Source of the DNA: Paenibacillus xylanivorans
GTDB lineage: Bacteria > Bacillota > Bacilli > Paenibacillales > Paenibacillaceae
Assembly: GCF_001280595.1 (NCBI RefSeq)
Contig: NZ_LITU01000059.1
Location: 42,650 to 106,649, forward strand
Reading direction: 5' to 3'
Length of the DNA stretch: 64,000 nt
Below the pieces are notes generated by a model. It was not told where the DNA came from and made no database searches. It saw nothing but the letters and a program-made list of their open reading frames with translations. Below, piece by piece: positions 8,579 through 17,683 of the stretch (within the stretch, counting starts at the first letter, position 1; the number at the start of each line of letters is the position of its first letter). The position numbers and the translations under genes were made by a program.

Positions 8579-9823
8579 TCAGAACCATTCTTCCTTCATT
8601 TCATGATCCTCATCCTGCTGATTGTTTACAATAAAGGTTTCGCCTGCATGCAACGTAATTGTTTCTGTCTGTTCCACCGCCTGCTCCACCCATTCCGGCA
8701 GCTGACTCATGGTCGCTTCGATTTTGTCCACAATGCGAAGATTCGGGTTCGTTGATGGAGATTTTGGTACAAAAAGAGTACAACAATCGTCATATGGCAG
8801 AATCGATATATCGTACGTCCCGATCTGTTTGGATAAAGTTATAATTTCCTGTTTATCCATCATAACAAGAGGTCGCAGCAACGGTAGCTCCGTCGCACGT
8901 CCAATGACATTCATGCTCGGCAAGGTCTGGCTCGCTACCTGACCCAGACTATCTCCGGTAATCAGTGCAAGCGCATGTTCACGTTCAGCCAGCTTGGTGG
9001 CAATACGTAACATAGAGCGGCGCATCAGTGTGATGATCAAGTTATCCTGTCCCAGCTGGGTAAATGCAGTTTGGATTTCCGTAAAAGGAACCAGATGCAG
9101 CTTGATTGTGCCGGCATGATCAGCGAGCGCACGCGCCAAATCGATGACCTTTTCTTTGGCTCGCTGGCTTGTGAACGGATAACTGTAAAAGTGGACGCAT
9201 TCTACTTCCAAGCCTCTACGCATCGAAGACCATGCCGCTACAGGGCTGTCTATGCCACCCGATAGTAATAGCATCGCTTTTCCATTCGTACCCAGGGGGA
9301 ACCCGCCTACGGCCGGAATAACCTCATTGAAGATATACGTGCCCTGATCCCGAATTTCCACGCGGAGTTCAATGTCAGGTTGACGCACGTCTACACTTAA
9401 CTGCTGGAATTTCCGGAGAATCGGAGAACCCACCAGATGGTTCATTTCATGCGAAGAACTGGGGAACTCTTTCCATACACGCCGCACATTAACCTTGAAT
9501 GTAGTACCTTCTTTAAATTCACACTCTCTCTCATCCATAAAAGCAACGGCTGTCTCCACGATCTGGTCAAGCTCAGATGCAGTCACTTTAACCGGACTTA
9601 TCGACATAACACCGAATACTCGTTTCAACACAGCAATCAGTTCAGTATGAGACTCGCCACCCAGATCGACGTATAACCGTCCAAACTCCTTCCGCAGACT
9701 TGCGCCTGGATAAGGTTTGAGCAGGGAACGTACTTGGTTAATGATTGTTTTTTCGAACCGGGAACGGTTTTTTCCTTTTAACATAAACTCTCCGAAACGG
9801 AGAAGCAGCATATCATATTTCAT
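8579..9823 (-). CDS. thiI: tRNA 4-thiouridine synthetase ThiI
   Basis: ThiI adenylates uridine 8 of tRNA and transfers sulfur to it; it can also feed thiazole synthesis. The 414-residue protein has a ferredoxin-like N-terminus, a THUMP domain (about 60-165) and a PP-loop ATPase with SGGIDSP near residues 187-193. There is no C-terminal rhodanese domain, as usual in Firmicutes; the partner desulfurase upstream (6-nt gap) is expected to deliver sulfur directly. The C-terminal tail is acidic (QQDEDHEMKEEWF). Conserved Cys residues occur in the YDDCCTLF segment. Confidence 0.95.
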   Translation of the reverse strand: MKYDMLLLRFGEFMLKGKNRSRFEKTIINQVRSLLKPYPGASLRKEFGRLYVDLGGESHTELIAVLKRVFGVMSISPVKVTASELDQIVETAVAFMDERECEFKEGTTFKVNVRRVWKEFPSSSHEMNHLVGSPILRKFQQLSVDVRQPDIELRVEIRDQGTYIFNEVIPAVGGFPLGTNGKAMLLLSGGIDSPVAAWSSMRRGLEVECVHFYSYPFTSQRAKEKVIDLARALADHAGTIKLHLVPFTEIQTAFTQLGQDNLIITLMRRSMLRIATKLAEREHALALITGDSLGQVASQTLPSMNVIGRATELPLLRPLVMMDKQEIITLSKQIGTYDISILPYDDCCTLFVPKSPSTNPNLRIVDKIEATMSQLPEWVEQAVEQTETITLHAGETFIVNNQQDEDHEMKEEWF

Positions 9824-9829
9824 CTAAAA

Positions 9830-10978
9830 TCACATCCGCCTTTCCAACGGGCGCAGCTGCGCCACCATCTGATGTAAAGCCTGCTCCAGCAAGATCACAT
9901 CTTCTTCTGTATGTTCATCTCCAAGACTAATACGCAATCCACCAGCAGCACAAGCATTATCCCTGCCCATGGCAAGCAATACCCTGCTGGGTTCAGCTGA
10001 TCGCGAAGAGCAGGCAGATTGTGTAGAAACAGTTACTCCAAGTTGCTCCAAGGTATGCAGCGCCACTTCTGCCTTCATTCCAGGATAGGAAAAATGAACA
10101 ATGTGCGGTGCGCCCTCTTTACGACTATTTAGCACAAGTCCGGGAATTGTATCTATAACCTCCATAATACGATCTCGCAAAATCGTTGTACGCCGCGCAA
10201 AGTCAGCCTGACGTTCCGCTGCAAGACGCATCGCCTTCGCCATACCCACAAGCAAAGGAACGTTCTCAGTTCCCGCTCTCAGTCCCTGCTCTTGAGATCC
10301 CCCTGACAGTAGAGGCGTAAGCTCCACTCCACTTCGTACGTAAAGAAGACCAGCTCCTTTGGGACCACGAATCTTGTGAGCAGACAAGCTGTATAGATCC
10401 GCGCCCCATGCCTCAGGTTTAGCCTCCATCTTGCCAAAGCCCTGAACGCCATCCACATGAAAAAGTACCTTTGGCGCTTCCTTTTTCAGTCGTGCACCAA
10501 TCTCAGCAATCGGATGTACCGCTCCTGTTTCATTGTTCACATGCATCAGACTCACAAGCACTGTATCCGATTTTATAGCATCCATCAGCTGCTGAGCGCT
10601 AACCAGACCATCGGAATCCACAGGAAGCCAGGTGACCTCCCATCCCCACTGCTGTAGCTGCACAAAACTCTCATATACTGAAGCATGCTCCGTTGCCGTT
10701 GTAATGATATGTTTGCCCCGAGACTGATACCGTAATGCCGCACCTTTAATGGCAAGGTTGTTGCTCTCGGTTGCGCCTGAGGTAAATACGATTTCTGCCG
10801 GTTTCACATTGATAGCTGCAGCACAGCCAGATCGCGCTCGACGCAATAATTGATGGGCTCGCTCACCATATCCATGAATCGATGACGGGTTCCCATATTG
10901 CGCCTCCATAATTTCAGTCATTGTACGAATGACATCCGGATGAGGAGGCGTTGTTGCCGCATAATCAAAATATTTCAA
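9830..10978 (-). CDS. Cysteine desulfurase (NifS/IscS-like), ThiI partner
   Basis: This PLP enzyme converts cysteine to alanine plus enzyme-bound persulfide. It has 382 residues. The PLP-binding Lys is in SLSAHKIRGPKGAG (near residue 205) and the catalytic Cys in TQSACSSRSAEPSRVL (near 325). The start codon is TTG, supported by GGAGGGG 8 nt upstream. Arrangement as the first gene of a two-gene unit with thiI matches the B. subtilis nifZ-thiI pair, so its main role is probably tRNA thiolation rather than general Fe-S assembly. A TACAAT hexamer about 50 nt upstream may be part of its promoter. Confidence 0.93.
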   Translation of the reverse strand: MKYFDYAATTPPHPDVIRTMTEIMEAQYGNPSSIHGYGERAHQLLRRARSGCAAAINVKPAEIVFTSGATESNNLAIKGAALRYQSRGKHIITTATEHASVYESFVQLQQWGWEVTWLPVDSDGLVSAQQLMDAIKSDTVLVSLMHVNNETGAVHPIAEIGARLKKEAPKVLFHVDGVQGFGKMEAKPEAWGADLYSLSAHKIRGPKGAGLLYVRSGVELTPLLSGGSQEQGLRAGTENVPLLVGMAKAMRLAAERQADFARRTTILRDRIMEVIDTIPGLVLNSRKEGAPHIVHFSYPGMKAEVALHTLEQLGVTVSTQSACSSRSAEPSRVLLAMGRDNACAAGGLRISLGDEHTEEDVILLEQALHQMVAQLRPLERRM

Positions 10979-11154
10979 ATGAGGTTCCCCTCCTTGTCTC
11001 TTCGTTGTGGAATCTTACAGTGAGCATTGTAACACGATCCCCGCTCAACACAAAAAGACCAAACAGGAACCAAGCACATGTAAGCGCTGCTGTTCCCGCG
11101 TTTGATCTCTTCCTGGACGTACTGTTGTGTTGCCATTTCTTTGGTCCATACCAC

Positions 11155-11910
11155 TTATACCATGTATTTCGACTGCGCTTTCTCCACTTTGGAAATATAA
11201 GACTGTGTTTCTGAAGGGAGACGGTTAAGTACACTCATCAATTCAGCGTCACTCGATACACCCAGACTCGAAACCCGTCCCGGTCCGGCATTATACGCAG
11301 CAAGTGCCATCTTCACCTCGCCACCAAAACGCTGGAGCTGGAGAGAAAGGTATTTGGTTCCACCATCTATATTTTGAGCGGGATCGTAAGCGTTACTTAC
11401 CCCCAACCCTGCTGCCGTGCCATCCATTAACTGCATGAGTCCTTTGGCACCTGCGGAAGACACTACATTTGGATTGAAGCCGGATTCTGTTTCAATGACT
11501 GCCTTAATCAAAGATTCAGGCACCCCATATTTGGCGCTCGCTGAAGCAATCAAAGATTCAAAATCCGTAGGTACAGATGCACCCGAATCCACTACTCCAG
11601 TGTTTATCAGAGAAGATAAAGAAACCACATTACTGTTTGAGGAAGAAACAGAACTTGCATCCGGACTATACATGCTGCCCAGTTGCAGCCACAACAGACC
11701 ATCACTAGATCGTTTGGAGATCGCAGCAGAGTTCACGTCTTCTCCTACGGTATGGTTTAAAGAAGTTGAATTCGTCCCGAGCAGCCCGTCCATCATACTG
11801 GCAAAATCCACCGTTGAATCGGAATTTCCATCCGATGCATTTGTTTCGTTGAGACTATTGGACAATTGCAGTTCCAGCAACTGCCGCGACGCGCGCGGAT
11901 CAATCTGCAT
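11155..11910 (-). CDS. Lytic transglycosylase with SLT domain (CwlQ/YjbJ-like)
   Basis: The 251-residue protein has a low-complexity Ser/Asn/Thr-rich N-terminal half (1-115) and a C-terminal SLT/goose-lysozyme domain (about 122-250). The catalytic Glu is in KAVIETESGFNP (near residue 143), followed by GAKGLMQLM and ALAAYNAGPGRV. No signal peptide is visible. B. subtilis CwlQ (YjbJ), which cleaves peptidoglycan glycan strands, has the same architecture and also lacks a clear signal. The 175-bp gap downstream before the desulfurase gene holds only that gene's leader. Confidence 0.85.
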   Translation of the reverse strand: MQIDPRASRQLLELQLSNSLNETNASDGNSDSTVDFASMMDGLLGTNSTSLNHTVGEDVNSAAISKRSSDGLLWLQLGSMYSPDASSVSSSNSNVVSLSSLINTGVVDSGASVPTDFESLIASASAKYGVPESLIKAVIETESGFNPNVVSSAGAKGLMQLMDGTAAGLGVSNAYDPAQNIDGGTKYLSLQLQRFGGEVKMALAAYNAGPGRVSSLGVSSDAELMSVLNRLPSETQSYISKVEKAQSKYMV

Positions 11911-12038
11911 GAGTTATATTCACTCCCGTATAATGTAAACGTAGATTATGACTTTATTCTACATTATTTTACAGGAAGGTTCCATTGTTTTCAAAAAAAT
12001 AAGCCGATTTTACAACTTTATGCGCAAATGTGAAGAAA

Positions 12039-12077
12039 CCTTCTGCAATCACCCTTGAGTAAGGTGGAAGCAGAAGG
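12039..12077 (-). terminator. Probable terminator of the DUF4190-like gene
   Basis: CCTTCTGC and GCAGAAGG form an 8-bp stem with further pairing inside (ACC/GGT). On the minus strand TTTCTT follows. It lies just past the end of the 12105-12521 gene. Confidence 0.6.
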
Positions 12078-12104
12078 CTGCAAATAATTAACTCATATCC
12101 AGTA

Positions 12105-12521
12105 TCAGCGAGCGAATGGAATCATGAAGAAATAGCTGAGTGTTGCCACGGCACCAAGTCCAATAGACCACGCCCCTGCGGTTTTACGGCCGTTGACATA
12201 AGCATAGTATCCAAGCACTGCTGCTGCCGGACCCAGAACAATGGACCACATGAACAAGGAAGCAATACCAAAGGCCAGCCCCATATAACCGGAGATTCGG
12301 CCGGTAGATTTCATGACACCGTCTTCTTCGTCCCTCACAGGTGCATGATCTGTTCTTTCCGTTGGTTCTGTTCGAATAGAACCCGTTGTAGGTGCTACCT
12401 CTGCACCATACTCTTCCTTGTGGCTGCGTCTTGGATAATCTACACGCTCACGCTTTTTTTCATCTAACGAAGTTGTTTTTGGACGATGGAACGGGTGATC
12501 ATCTCTATGGTCATTATTCAA
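12105..12521 (-). CDS. Small membrane protein with DUF4190-like C-terminus
   Basis: The 138-residue protein has a charged hydrophilic N-terminal half and two C-terminal transmembrane segments, in a Gly-rich pattern GLAFGIASLFMWSIVLGPAA resembling DUF4190. I place the start at a TTG (12521) because GGAGGTG lies 7 nt upstream and the longer frame would overlap the DUF1540 gene. Function is unknown. It appears co-transcribed with that upstream gene (34-nt gap). Confidence 0.65.
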   Translation of the reverse strand: MNNDHRDDHPFHRPKTTSLDEKKRERVDYPRRSHKEEYGAEVAPTTGSIRTEPTERTDHAPVRDEEDGVMKSTGRISGYMGLAFGIASLFMWSIVLGPAAAVLGYYAYVNGRKTAGAWSIGLGAVATLSYFFMIPFAR

Positions 12522-12555
12522 TGCAAAGCACCTCCATATAAATGGGAATGACTGC

Positions 12556-12774
12556 TCATTTCGGTCTAAATGTGTGGCAGCATGTCGCAGAAGATGTACG
12601 TGCATGATCATGATGATCGGAATCAAAGGTCTCTCCGGCAAATTCCTCATGTAAGCGGCGGGTGGCATGTTGGTCAATGTCAATCATGATGGCATCGGCC
12701 TGGCAGAAATTGTTTTCTCCCCAAAAGTGGCAGTTAGCAACACTGCATTTGACTATTGGCTTCTCATGGCTCAT
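12556..12774 (-). CDS. DUF1540-type small Cys-rich protein
   Basis: The 72-residue protein begins MSHEKPIVKCSVANCHFWGE. The Cys pattern C-x4-C-x(8)-C plus a later CC pair, together with several His, suggests metal binding as in DUF1540 proteins, which are common in spore formers. ATG 12774 is preceded by GAGGTG with 7-nt spacing; a GTG three codons earlier lies inside that site. The C-terminus is His-rich (DHHDHAR). Function is unknown. Confidence 0.72.
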   Translation of the reverse strand: MSHEKPIVKCSVANCHFWGENNFCQADAIMIDIDQHATRRLHEEFAGETFDSDHHDHARTSSATCCHTFRPK

Positions 12775-12882
12775 TTTTATCACCTCGACATCTATTGTCT
12801 CCGCACCGTAAATGAGCTATTCTCCAACGAAATGCCAGATGATGACATGGACCTTTCTCCGAATTCCAGTTGAAGAAAACGC

Positions 12883-12908
12883 AAAAAAACCGCCACAAGG
12901 GCGGTTTT
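12883..12908 (-). terminator. Terminator of the YpuI-like gene
   Basis: AAAACCGCC and GGCGGTTTT pair around a 5-nt loop. On the minus strand the run continues TTTTTTT. Confidence 0.85.
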
Positions 12909-12940
12909 GTCCAATTTAAATATAAGTTAAAAAAATTGAT

Positions 12941-13447
12941 TTACGCGTGATTGCGTTGGTTTTGCATCCGACGCTGCGTTAGGTAGTCACTTTCATAAAA
13001 TGCCAGGTCATCGCGCAATTCTTCGTACGTTTTTGATATCTCAAGAATGACATCCCGTACTGCACGAATTGGCTTATCACGGAAACGGATTGCATCCTGA
13101 CCAGTGTAAGCATATCTTCCATCTTCGGAGTAACATTCATTTTTAGGATAAAAAAAGCTGTTTATGCTTTGATGGTATGTGTTATAGAGAGCCTTCTCGG
13201 CAAAATCGACATCAAAATTGGCACGACGCAGCACAACGCCAAGTTTTTCGTAAGAAACTTCAGAAAAAACGAGCAAATGACGGAGATCCGAAAGAAATCC
13301 TTTGTAGAAGGCTGATGACTCCTCCGTCTGATTCTGATCCAGTTCAGGCAAGGCATTTTCATTCAAAAATTGTTCGATCCGATCGATAGCCGGTTTTAAC
13401 TTTTCCCTAGTTGACTCACATGTTTTCTGTACATTGGCTGCTGACAT
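12941..13447 (-). CDS. YpuI-family protein (DUF3907-like)
   Basis: The 168-residue soluble, mostly helical protein carries the segment YHQSINSFFYPKNECYSEDGRYAYTG split over residues 90-116, then RFRDKPIRAVRDVI. These match my recollection of the YpuI/DUF3907 family of Bacillales. There is no signal peptide or membrane segment. GGGGGAG precedes the ATG. It is monocistronic, divergent from the serine protease gene. Function is unknown, and the assignment rests on recalled similarity. Confidence 0.55.
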   Translation of the reverse strand: MSAANVQKTCESTREKLKPAIDRIEQFLNENALPELDQNQTEESSAFYKGFLSDLRHLLVFSEVSYEKLGVVLRRANFDVDFAEKALYNTYHQSINSFFYPKNECYSEDGRYAYTGQDAIRFRDKPIRAVRDVILEISKTYEELRDDLAFYESDYLTQRRMQNQRNHA

Positions 13448-13735
13448 AAAGGTAGCTCCCCCTTAAATAAGTCCTTACATATAGATCGGCCAACGGGAGG
13501 TTCTCCCCTGACCTTGAATTCTCAGCTCCTATCCTACCATAAAAAGATGACGAGCGGTATCCCTTAATCAGGCTTTCCCTTCCTACCCCTGAACATGCCC
13601 ATTACCCACAGCTCCCCTGATCTTCACCTGCATAAAAATAACCGCTTTTCCTAACGATACATATATCCAGTGACAACGATGAAATTAGAGCACTGTAAGA
13701 TGATTGTCAAAACAAACGAGGAGGTTCCATCCCTT

Positions 13736-15613
13736 ATGTCCAGACCGAAATGGGTTAATTGGGCCATTGCCGCGGGTGCAGGCGCACTTGCCTTGACACT
13801 TTTGCTTCCAACGACCAATCGTCCTGTTCCTACTCCAAGTGCCATGCCCGATTCTCCACACGAGGAGCATGCAAGCAAACAACGTCTCAAAGTCCAGGAT
13901 GTAAAGTCAACCGATCTGCTAACCCGCGCGGATGCCAAACAGCACCTTAGCATCATGCTTGAGAAAACCTCCAAAATGAATGATGTGCAAATAAGCAAAT
14001 ACGTTCATGAACTACAACAAACACATGATCATATCCGGTCTATTGATATAATGAATACCAATGGATCACACAGTCGGCACTTTGACAAAACAGCAGCAAA
14101 AGGAAGCAAAGTGGAACAGCAGAAGCTGGAACATTCTCTCGCCTTGGCCAAAAAAGCCGTGAGTAAACGTCAAAGCTTCGAATCTTCATCCTTTCCTCTG
14201 GGGAAAGAAAAGTTTTTTGTCATGGGGCAGCCTTCCAAAGATGGAAAAAGAGCCGTCATTGCTCTGTTTAGCCAAAATGTACTGAATGCCGTGGAACAGC
14301 ATCAGCGCAAAAATTTGCGCATGATCCCTTATCCGCGGGAAGGCAAATTCAAAATCGAATCTGTGCATCCCGACACTCTTAAAGAAATCACGGTAAAAAC
14401 AGGGCATGATAACGCCAATGCCAGTCATTTTTACGAAAACGAAATCGTCATCCGTTTCCGTCAGGATCCAGGTGAACGGGATATGCGCATTATTAAATCC
14501 GACTTGCGGACTCAATCGGCACGCAAGCTGGGATACACGTATGTTTTTCGGTCAGAACATATGAATTATGAACAATTACATGCTTATTTTGAACGTAAAT
14601 GGAATCCGCTGTATATGGAACCCCACTACATGTATTTAACCAATGAGACTGTACCTGAACAAAATGATGTAACCGTGCCCAATGATATTTTGTTCTCAGA
14701 CTACCAGTGGAACCTGCCTGCCATTGAAACTAACCGCGGCTGGAATATCACGAAGGGCAACAAGGATGTTATCGTTGCCGTAGTAGACACCGGTGTCGAT
14801 CTGACTCATCCCGACTTGAAGGGCAAGCTGCTGAAAGGTTATAACGTTGTCGATCCAGCGAGCAAACCGCTTGATGATGTAGGCCATGGTACACATGTAG
14901 CAGGCATTATCGGCGCTGTTGTGAATAACAACGAAGGTGTAGCAGGCATGAGCTGGTATAACAAGGTACTTCCTGTTAAGGTGCTGGACAATTCAGGTTC
15001 AGGCACAACCTATGCCGTTGCCGAAGGCATCATTTGGGCCGCTGATCATGGAGCCAAGGTCATTAATATGAGTCTGGGGAATTACGCCGATGCCCAATTT
15101 CTTCATGATGCCATCAAATACGCTTTTGATCGCGACATCGTATTAATCGCAGCGACCGGTAACGACAATACGGAGCGTCCAGGATACCCTGCCGCCTACC
15201 CGGAAGTATTTGCGGTATCCGCTACGGATGCAGACATGAACAAAGCTTCCTATTCCAACTACGGGGATTACGTGGATGTGACGGCCCCAGGGTCCAGCAT
15301 TGCAAGTACGTATCCGAACAACCAATATGCTGCCTTGTCCGGAACGTCCATGGCAAGTCCCCATGTCGCGGCACTTGCAGGCTTGATTCGCTCGTTAAAT
15401 CCCGATCTGACCAACACAGAAGTCATGGATCTCATGCGTCAAAGCGTCATAGATCTCGGTGACCCAGGTCATGACAAGTATTTCGGTTATGGTCAAATCG
15501 ATGTGTTTAAAGCATTGGAGGCGGCCTCTGGCAACAGCGCCCCACTTCAATTTTGGCCGCAGCATGTGAGACAGCAAATGGACAATACGATGAAAAAGTA
15601 CATCAAACAATAA
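13736..15613 (+). CDS. Membrane-anchored subtilisin-like serine protease (S8)
   Basis: From the ATG at 13736 (GAGGAGGT 10 nt upstream) the protein is 625 residues. A hydrophobic segment at 6-25 has no evident signal-peptidase site, so it may stay as an anchor. A long N-terminal region (30-330) precedes the peptidase; its last part, with ENEIVIRFRQDPG, resembles fervidolysin-type prodomains. The catalytic residues are Asp351 (VVDTGVD), His384 (GHGTHVAG), an oxyanion Asn near 476 (ATGNDN) and Ser538 (GTSMASPH), all intact. It probably cleaves extracellular proteins or acts in the sporulating envelope; the substrate is unknown. An in-frame ATG 22 codons upstream lacks a ribosome site. Confidence 0.9.
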   Translation: MSRPKWVNWAIAAGAGALALTLLLPTTNRPVPTPSAMPDSPHEEHASKQRLKVQDVKSTDLLTRADAKQHLSIMLEKTSKMNDVQISKYVHELQQTHDHIRSIDIMNTNGSHSRHFDKTAAKGSKVEQQKLEHSLALAKKAVSKRQSFESSSFPLGKEKFFVMGQPSKDGKRAVIALFSQNVLNAVEQHQRKNLRMIPYPREGKFKIESVHPDTLKEITVKTGHDNANASHFYENEIVIRFRQDPGERDMRIIKSDLRTQSARKLGYTYVFRSEHMNYEQLHAYFERKWNPLYMEPHYMYLTNETVPEQNDVTVPNDILFSDYQWNLPAIETNRGWNITKGNKDVIVAVVDTGVDLTHPDLKGKLLKGYNVVDPASKPLDDVGHGTHVAGIIGAVVNNNEGVAGMSWYNKVLPVKVLDNSGSGTTYAVAEGIIWAADHGAKVINMSLGNYADAQFLHDAIKYAFDRDIVLIAATGNDNTERPGYPAAYPEVFAVSATDADMNKASYSNYGDYVDVTAPGSSIASTYPNNQYAALSGTSMASPHVAALAGLIRSLNPDLTNTEVMDLMRQSVIDLGDPGHDKYFGYGQIDVFKALEAASGNSAPLQFWPQHVRQQMDNTMKKYIKQ

Positions 15614-15637
15614 CCGAACACTGGATATAAAAAAAAC

Positions 15638-15673
15638 AAAAGCAGCTGCGCCCCGGGGCGTATGCTGCTCTTT
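15638..15673 (+). terminator. Terminator of the S8 protease gene
   Basis: AAAGCAGC and GCTGCTCTTT flank a perfect CGCCCC/GGGGCG inner stem. The downstream T content is modest. The flanking A-run on the left could let it also work for the convergent CotD-like gene. Confidence 0.65.
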
Positions 15674-15710
15674 GGTATGATTACCTATTCCCCCGGGGCA
15701 CCCGCTGCGA

Positions 15711-15968
15711 CTAGCGTTTACGAGAAGTTGTGCGGGATTTGCCTGATTTTTTCACGGATTTTTTCTTGCCGTTGTGGCTTGAAACAAAACAAGGATCTTC
15801 TTCTTTGACCACGACAGGATACATGTGATGATGGATTGGCACACAGTGATGTTTCTTAATAACTTCGATCGGGTGAATTACGGGTACGATTTGTGGGATG
15901 TAATAATCTTCAACAACCTGGATCGGGTCACATACAATCGGACAAAGCGGTGGACAGAAATGGTTCAT
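15711..15968 (-). CDS. CotD-like spore coat protein
   Basis: The 85-residue protein is rich in His, Cys, Pro and Val (CPPLCPIVCDP, HHCVPIHHHMYPVVV) with a Lys/Ser/Arg-rich tail. The repeating P-I-V-x-P/H pattern is the hallmark of CotD-type inner coat proteins. The ATG at 15968 is chosen over an upstream TTG since GGGAG lies 10 nt before it. It converges with the protease gene. The assignment rests on composition and pattern rather than a conserved domain. Confidence 0.6.
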   Translation of the reverse strand: MNHFCPPLCPIVCDPIQVVEDYYIPQIVPVIHPIEVIKKHHCVPIHHHMYPVVVKEEDPCFVSSHNGKKKSVKKSGKSRTTSRKR

Positions 15969-16053
15969 TTCAAACCAACTCCCTTTCAAGTGATACTATA
16001 ACGTATTGCACGGGGGCCAATGTGGATTGGATGTATGTCCGTGTTCAAGAAAA

Positions 16054-17574
16054 TTAAATAAGCGGGAGCCTGTCCGCCGTTGCCCCCCCCTGTTGCGGTG
16101 TAATGTTCTTTATAACCCTGCATAATACCCGTAGCCCTTCACATAACAGCTCCTGATTCGTAACCGTGAAGCAGATCCGCAGACTCGCCGTATCCGTTTC
16201 CCCCACATAACAGGCTGAACCCGGCAAAAAGGAAACACCTGCGGCAAGCGACTGGCGGTGTAGCTCACGCATATCCAAACCATCCGGCAATTGCAGCCAC
16301 AAGTTTAGTCCACCATCAGGCAAAGTCCAGTACATCCCGGGAGAACCATGTTCCTCCAGTACCGTTGATGCGGCAAGCAGCCGGGAATATAATTCATCCC
16401 TCAATCGCGCTGTATACGCACTGTATTGATGCTGTATGAACGATTGCAAGGCCTTTTGTGTAAGCAGCGGACTCCCGAGATCCGCAGTGGATTTGGCTGC
16501 AACAAGTCGTGTGAGCACACTTCCGTCCGCAACTGCACATGCCACACGACAGCCAGGAGAAAGTACTTTGCTAAAGCTCTTTATATATATCACATGGCCC
16601 GTCCCATCCATGGATTTAATGGAAGCAGGGGGAGGATCACGGAAATACAGATCGGCGAACGGGTCATCCTCCAGGATGAGACAATGATAACTCTGCGCAA
16701 GATTAAGCAGTTGCGCGCGCCGTTTGGCGCTCATCGTAATGCCTGTAGGATTGTGAAACGTAGGAATGGTATATATCAACTTGGGCGGGTAAGTATCACA
16801 CAAGCGGGTTAACAGATCTATACGCATACCATCGTCATCCATCGGCACCGTAATGATCTTCGCTCCTCTGCTTGTAAACACATCAATCGCTCCGGTATAG
16901 CTGGGTGCTTCCATGTAAACGACGTCACCAGGACCAACAAAAGTACGCGCAACTAGATCGATTCCCTGCTGGGCACCGCTCGTAATCAGCATCCGTTCAG
17001 GCATTACCCGCAATCCTCTTTCCGCAAAATGCCCGGAAAACGTCTGACGCAATTCCCGATCCCCCTGAAAGGACCCGTAGGCAGCCATGCGCTCTGGAAG
17101 ATCCGAGGAAAGCCGATATGCACTGTCGATAATCTCTCGTGTTGGCAACAATTCAGGCTGAATGGCCGACATATGCAGCTCATATCTAACTTGAGGAGAT
17201 GCATCAAAATGTCGCCAGAGCTGAGCTCGGGGCAAATAATCCACAAGGGCCATCTGCCAGTTCCATGGCGTGCTGGATTCATTCTTTGCTTGAATACGGT
17301 GAGTCCTCTCCATATCCTCTGATTTCTCCAACTCCTGCGCCCCCCGTACATAACATCCCTTTCCCTGGGAACAGGTAATCAGCTGTATGGCTTCGAGCTC
17401 GGCATAGGCTTTGGACACGGTGACCAGACTGACGCCCAGATCTGTGGTCATTTTACGAACCGATGGCAAACGGGCTCCAGGCTCGATTAGTCCAGACCTT
17501 ATTCGGTCTGCAAGGGTAAGGGCAATCTGAACATACAATTTGGTGCTGCTTCCCCGCTTTAATTCAATATGCAC
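16054..17574 (-). CDS. MocR/PdxR-type GntR regulator with aminotransferase domain
   Basis: The 506-residue protein has a GntR winged helix (1-75: GARLPSVRKMTTDLGVSLVT) linked to a fold-type I aminotransferase domain (about 110-490). The PLP Lys is in YIKSFSKVLSPG (near residue 332). MocR proteins sense PLP or an amino-acid adduct. Its divergent neighbour is a PLP aminotransferase, and four half-sites in the shared gap (17591-17669) make that gene the likely target, together with its own promoter. It is not obviously PdxR, since no pdxST lies nearby. Confidence 0.9.
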   Translation of the reverse strand: MHIELKRGSSTKLYVQIALTLADRIRSGLIEPGARLPSVRKMTTDLGVSLVTVSKAYAELEAIQLITCSQGKGCYVRGAQELEKSEDMERTHRIQAKNESSTPWNWQMALVDYLPRAQLWRHFDASPQVRYELHMSAIQPELLPTREIIDSAYRLSSDLPERMAAYGSFQGDRELRQTFSGHFAERGLRVMPERMLITSGAQQGIDLVARTFVGPGDVVYMEAPSYTGAIDVFTSRGAKIITVPMDDDGMRIDLLTRLCDTYPPKLIYTIPTFHNPTGITMSAKRRAQLLNLAQSYHCLILEDDPFADLYFRDPPPASIKSMDGTGHVIYIKSFSKVLSPGCRVACAVADGSVLTRLVAAKSTADLGSPLLTQKALQSFIQHQYSAYTARLRDELYSRLLAASTVLEEHGSPGMYWTLPDGGLNLWLQLPDGLDMRELHRQSLAAGVSFLPGSACYVGETDTASLRICFTVTNQELLCEGLRVLCRVIKNITPQQGGATADRLPLI

Positions 17575-17590
17575 ACATGCACCCTCCCAA

Positions 17591-17669
17591 CTGTTATGAT
17601 CAGCATTTTACTGTTATACTGCATTCCGTCTATTATAGTTTATAATATCAGTATAACAGTGAATAACAG
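17591..17669. promoter_or_regulatory. Operator region shared by MocR regulator and aminotransferase
   Basis: Four half-sites are visible: CTGTTAT at 17591 and 17611, and ATAACAG at 17653 and 17663. The inner pair is part of a perfect 12-nt inverted repeat, ACTGTTATACTG (17610-17621) and CAGTATAACAGT (17649-17660). MocR regulators typically bind such repeated sites between divergent genes. TATAAT-like hexamers lie between the arms (17630-17647). Confidence 0.7.
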
Positions 17670-17683
17670 GAGATGAGAATAAT

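Noticed and set aside
10979-11154. Possible small gene between the desulfurase and the lytic transglycosylase
   Set aside because: No frame with a ribosome site; only the leader of the desulfurase gene is visible.
13448-13735. Sporulation sigma promoter or a small RNA in the gap before the S8 protease
   Set aside because: Several A/T-rich hexamers are present but none fits a consensus well; nothing else supported in this 288-bp gap.
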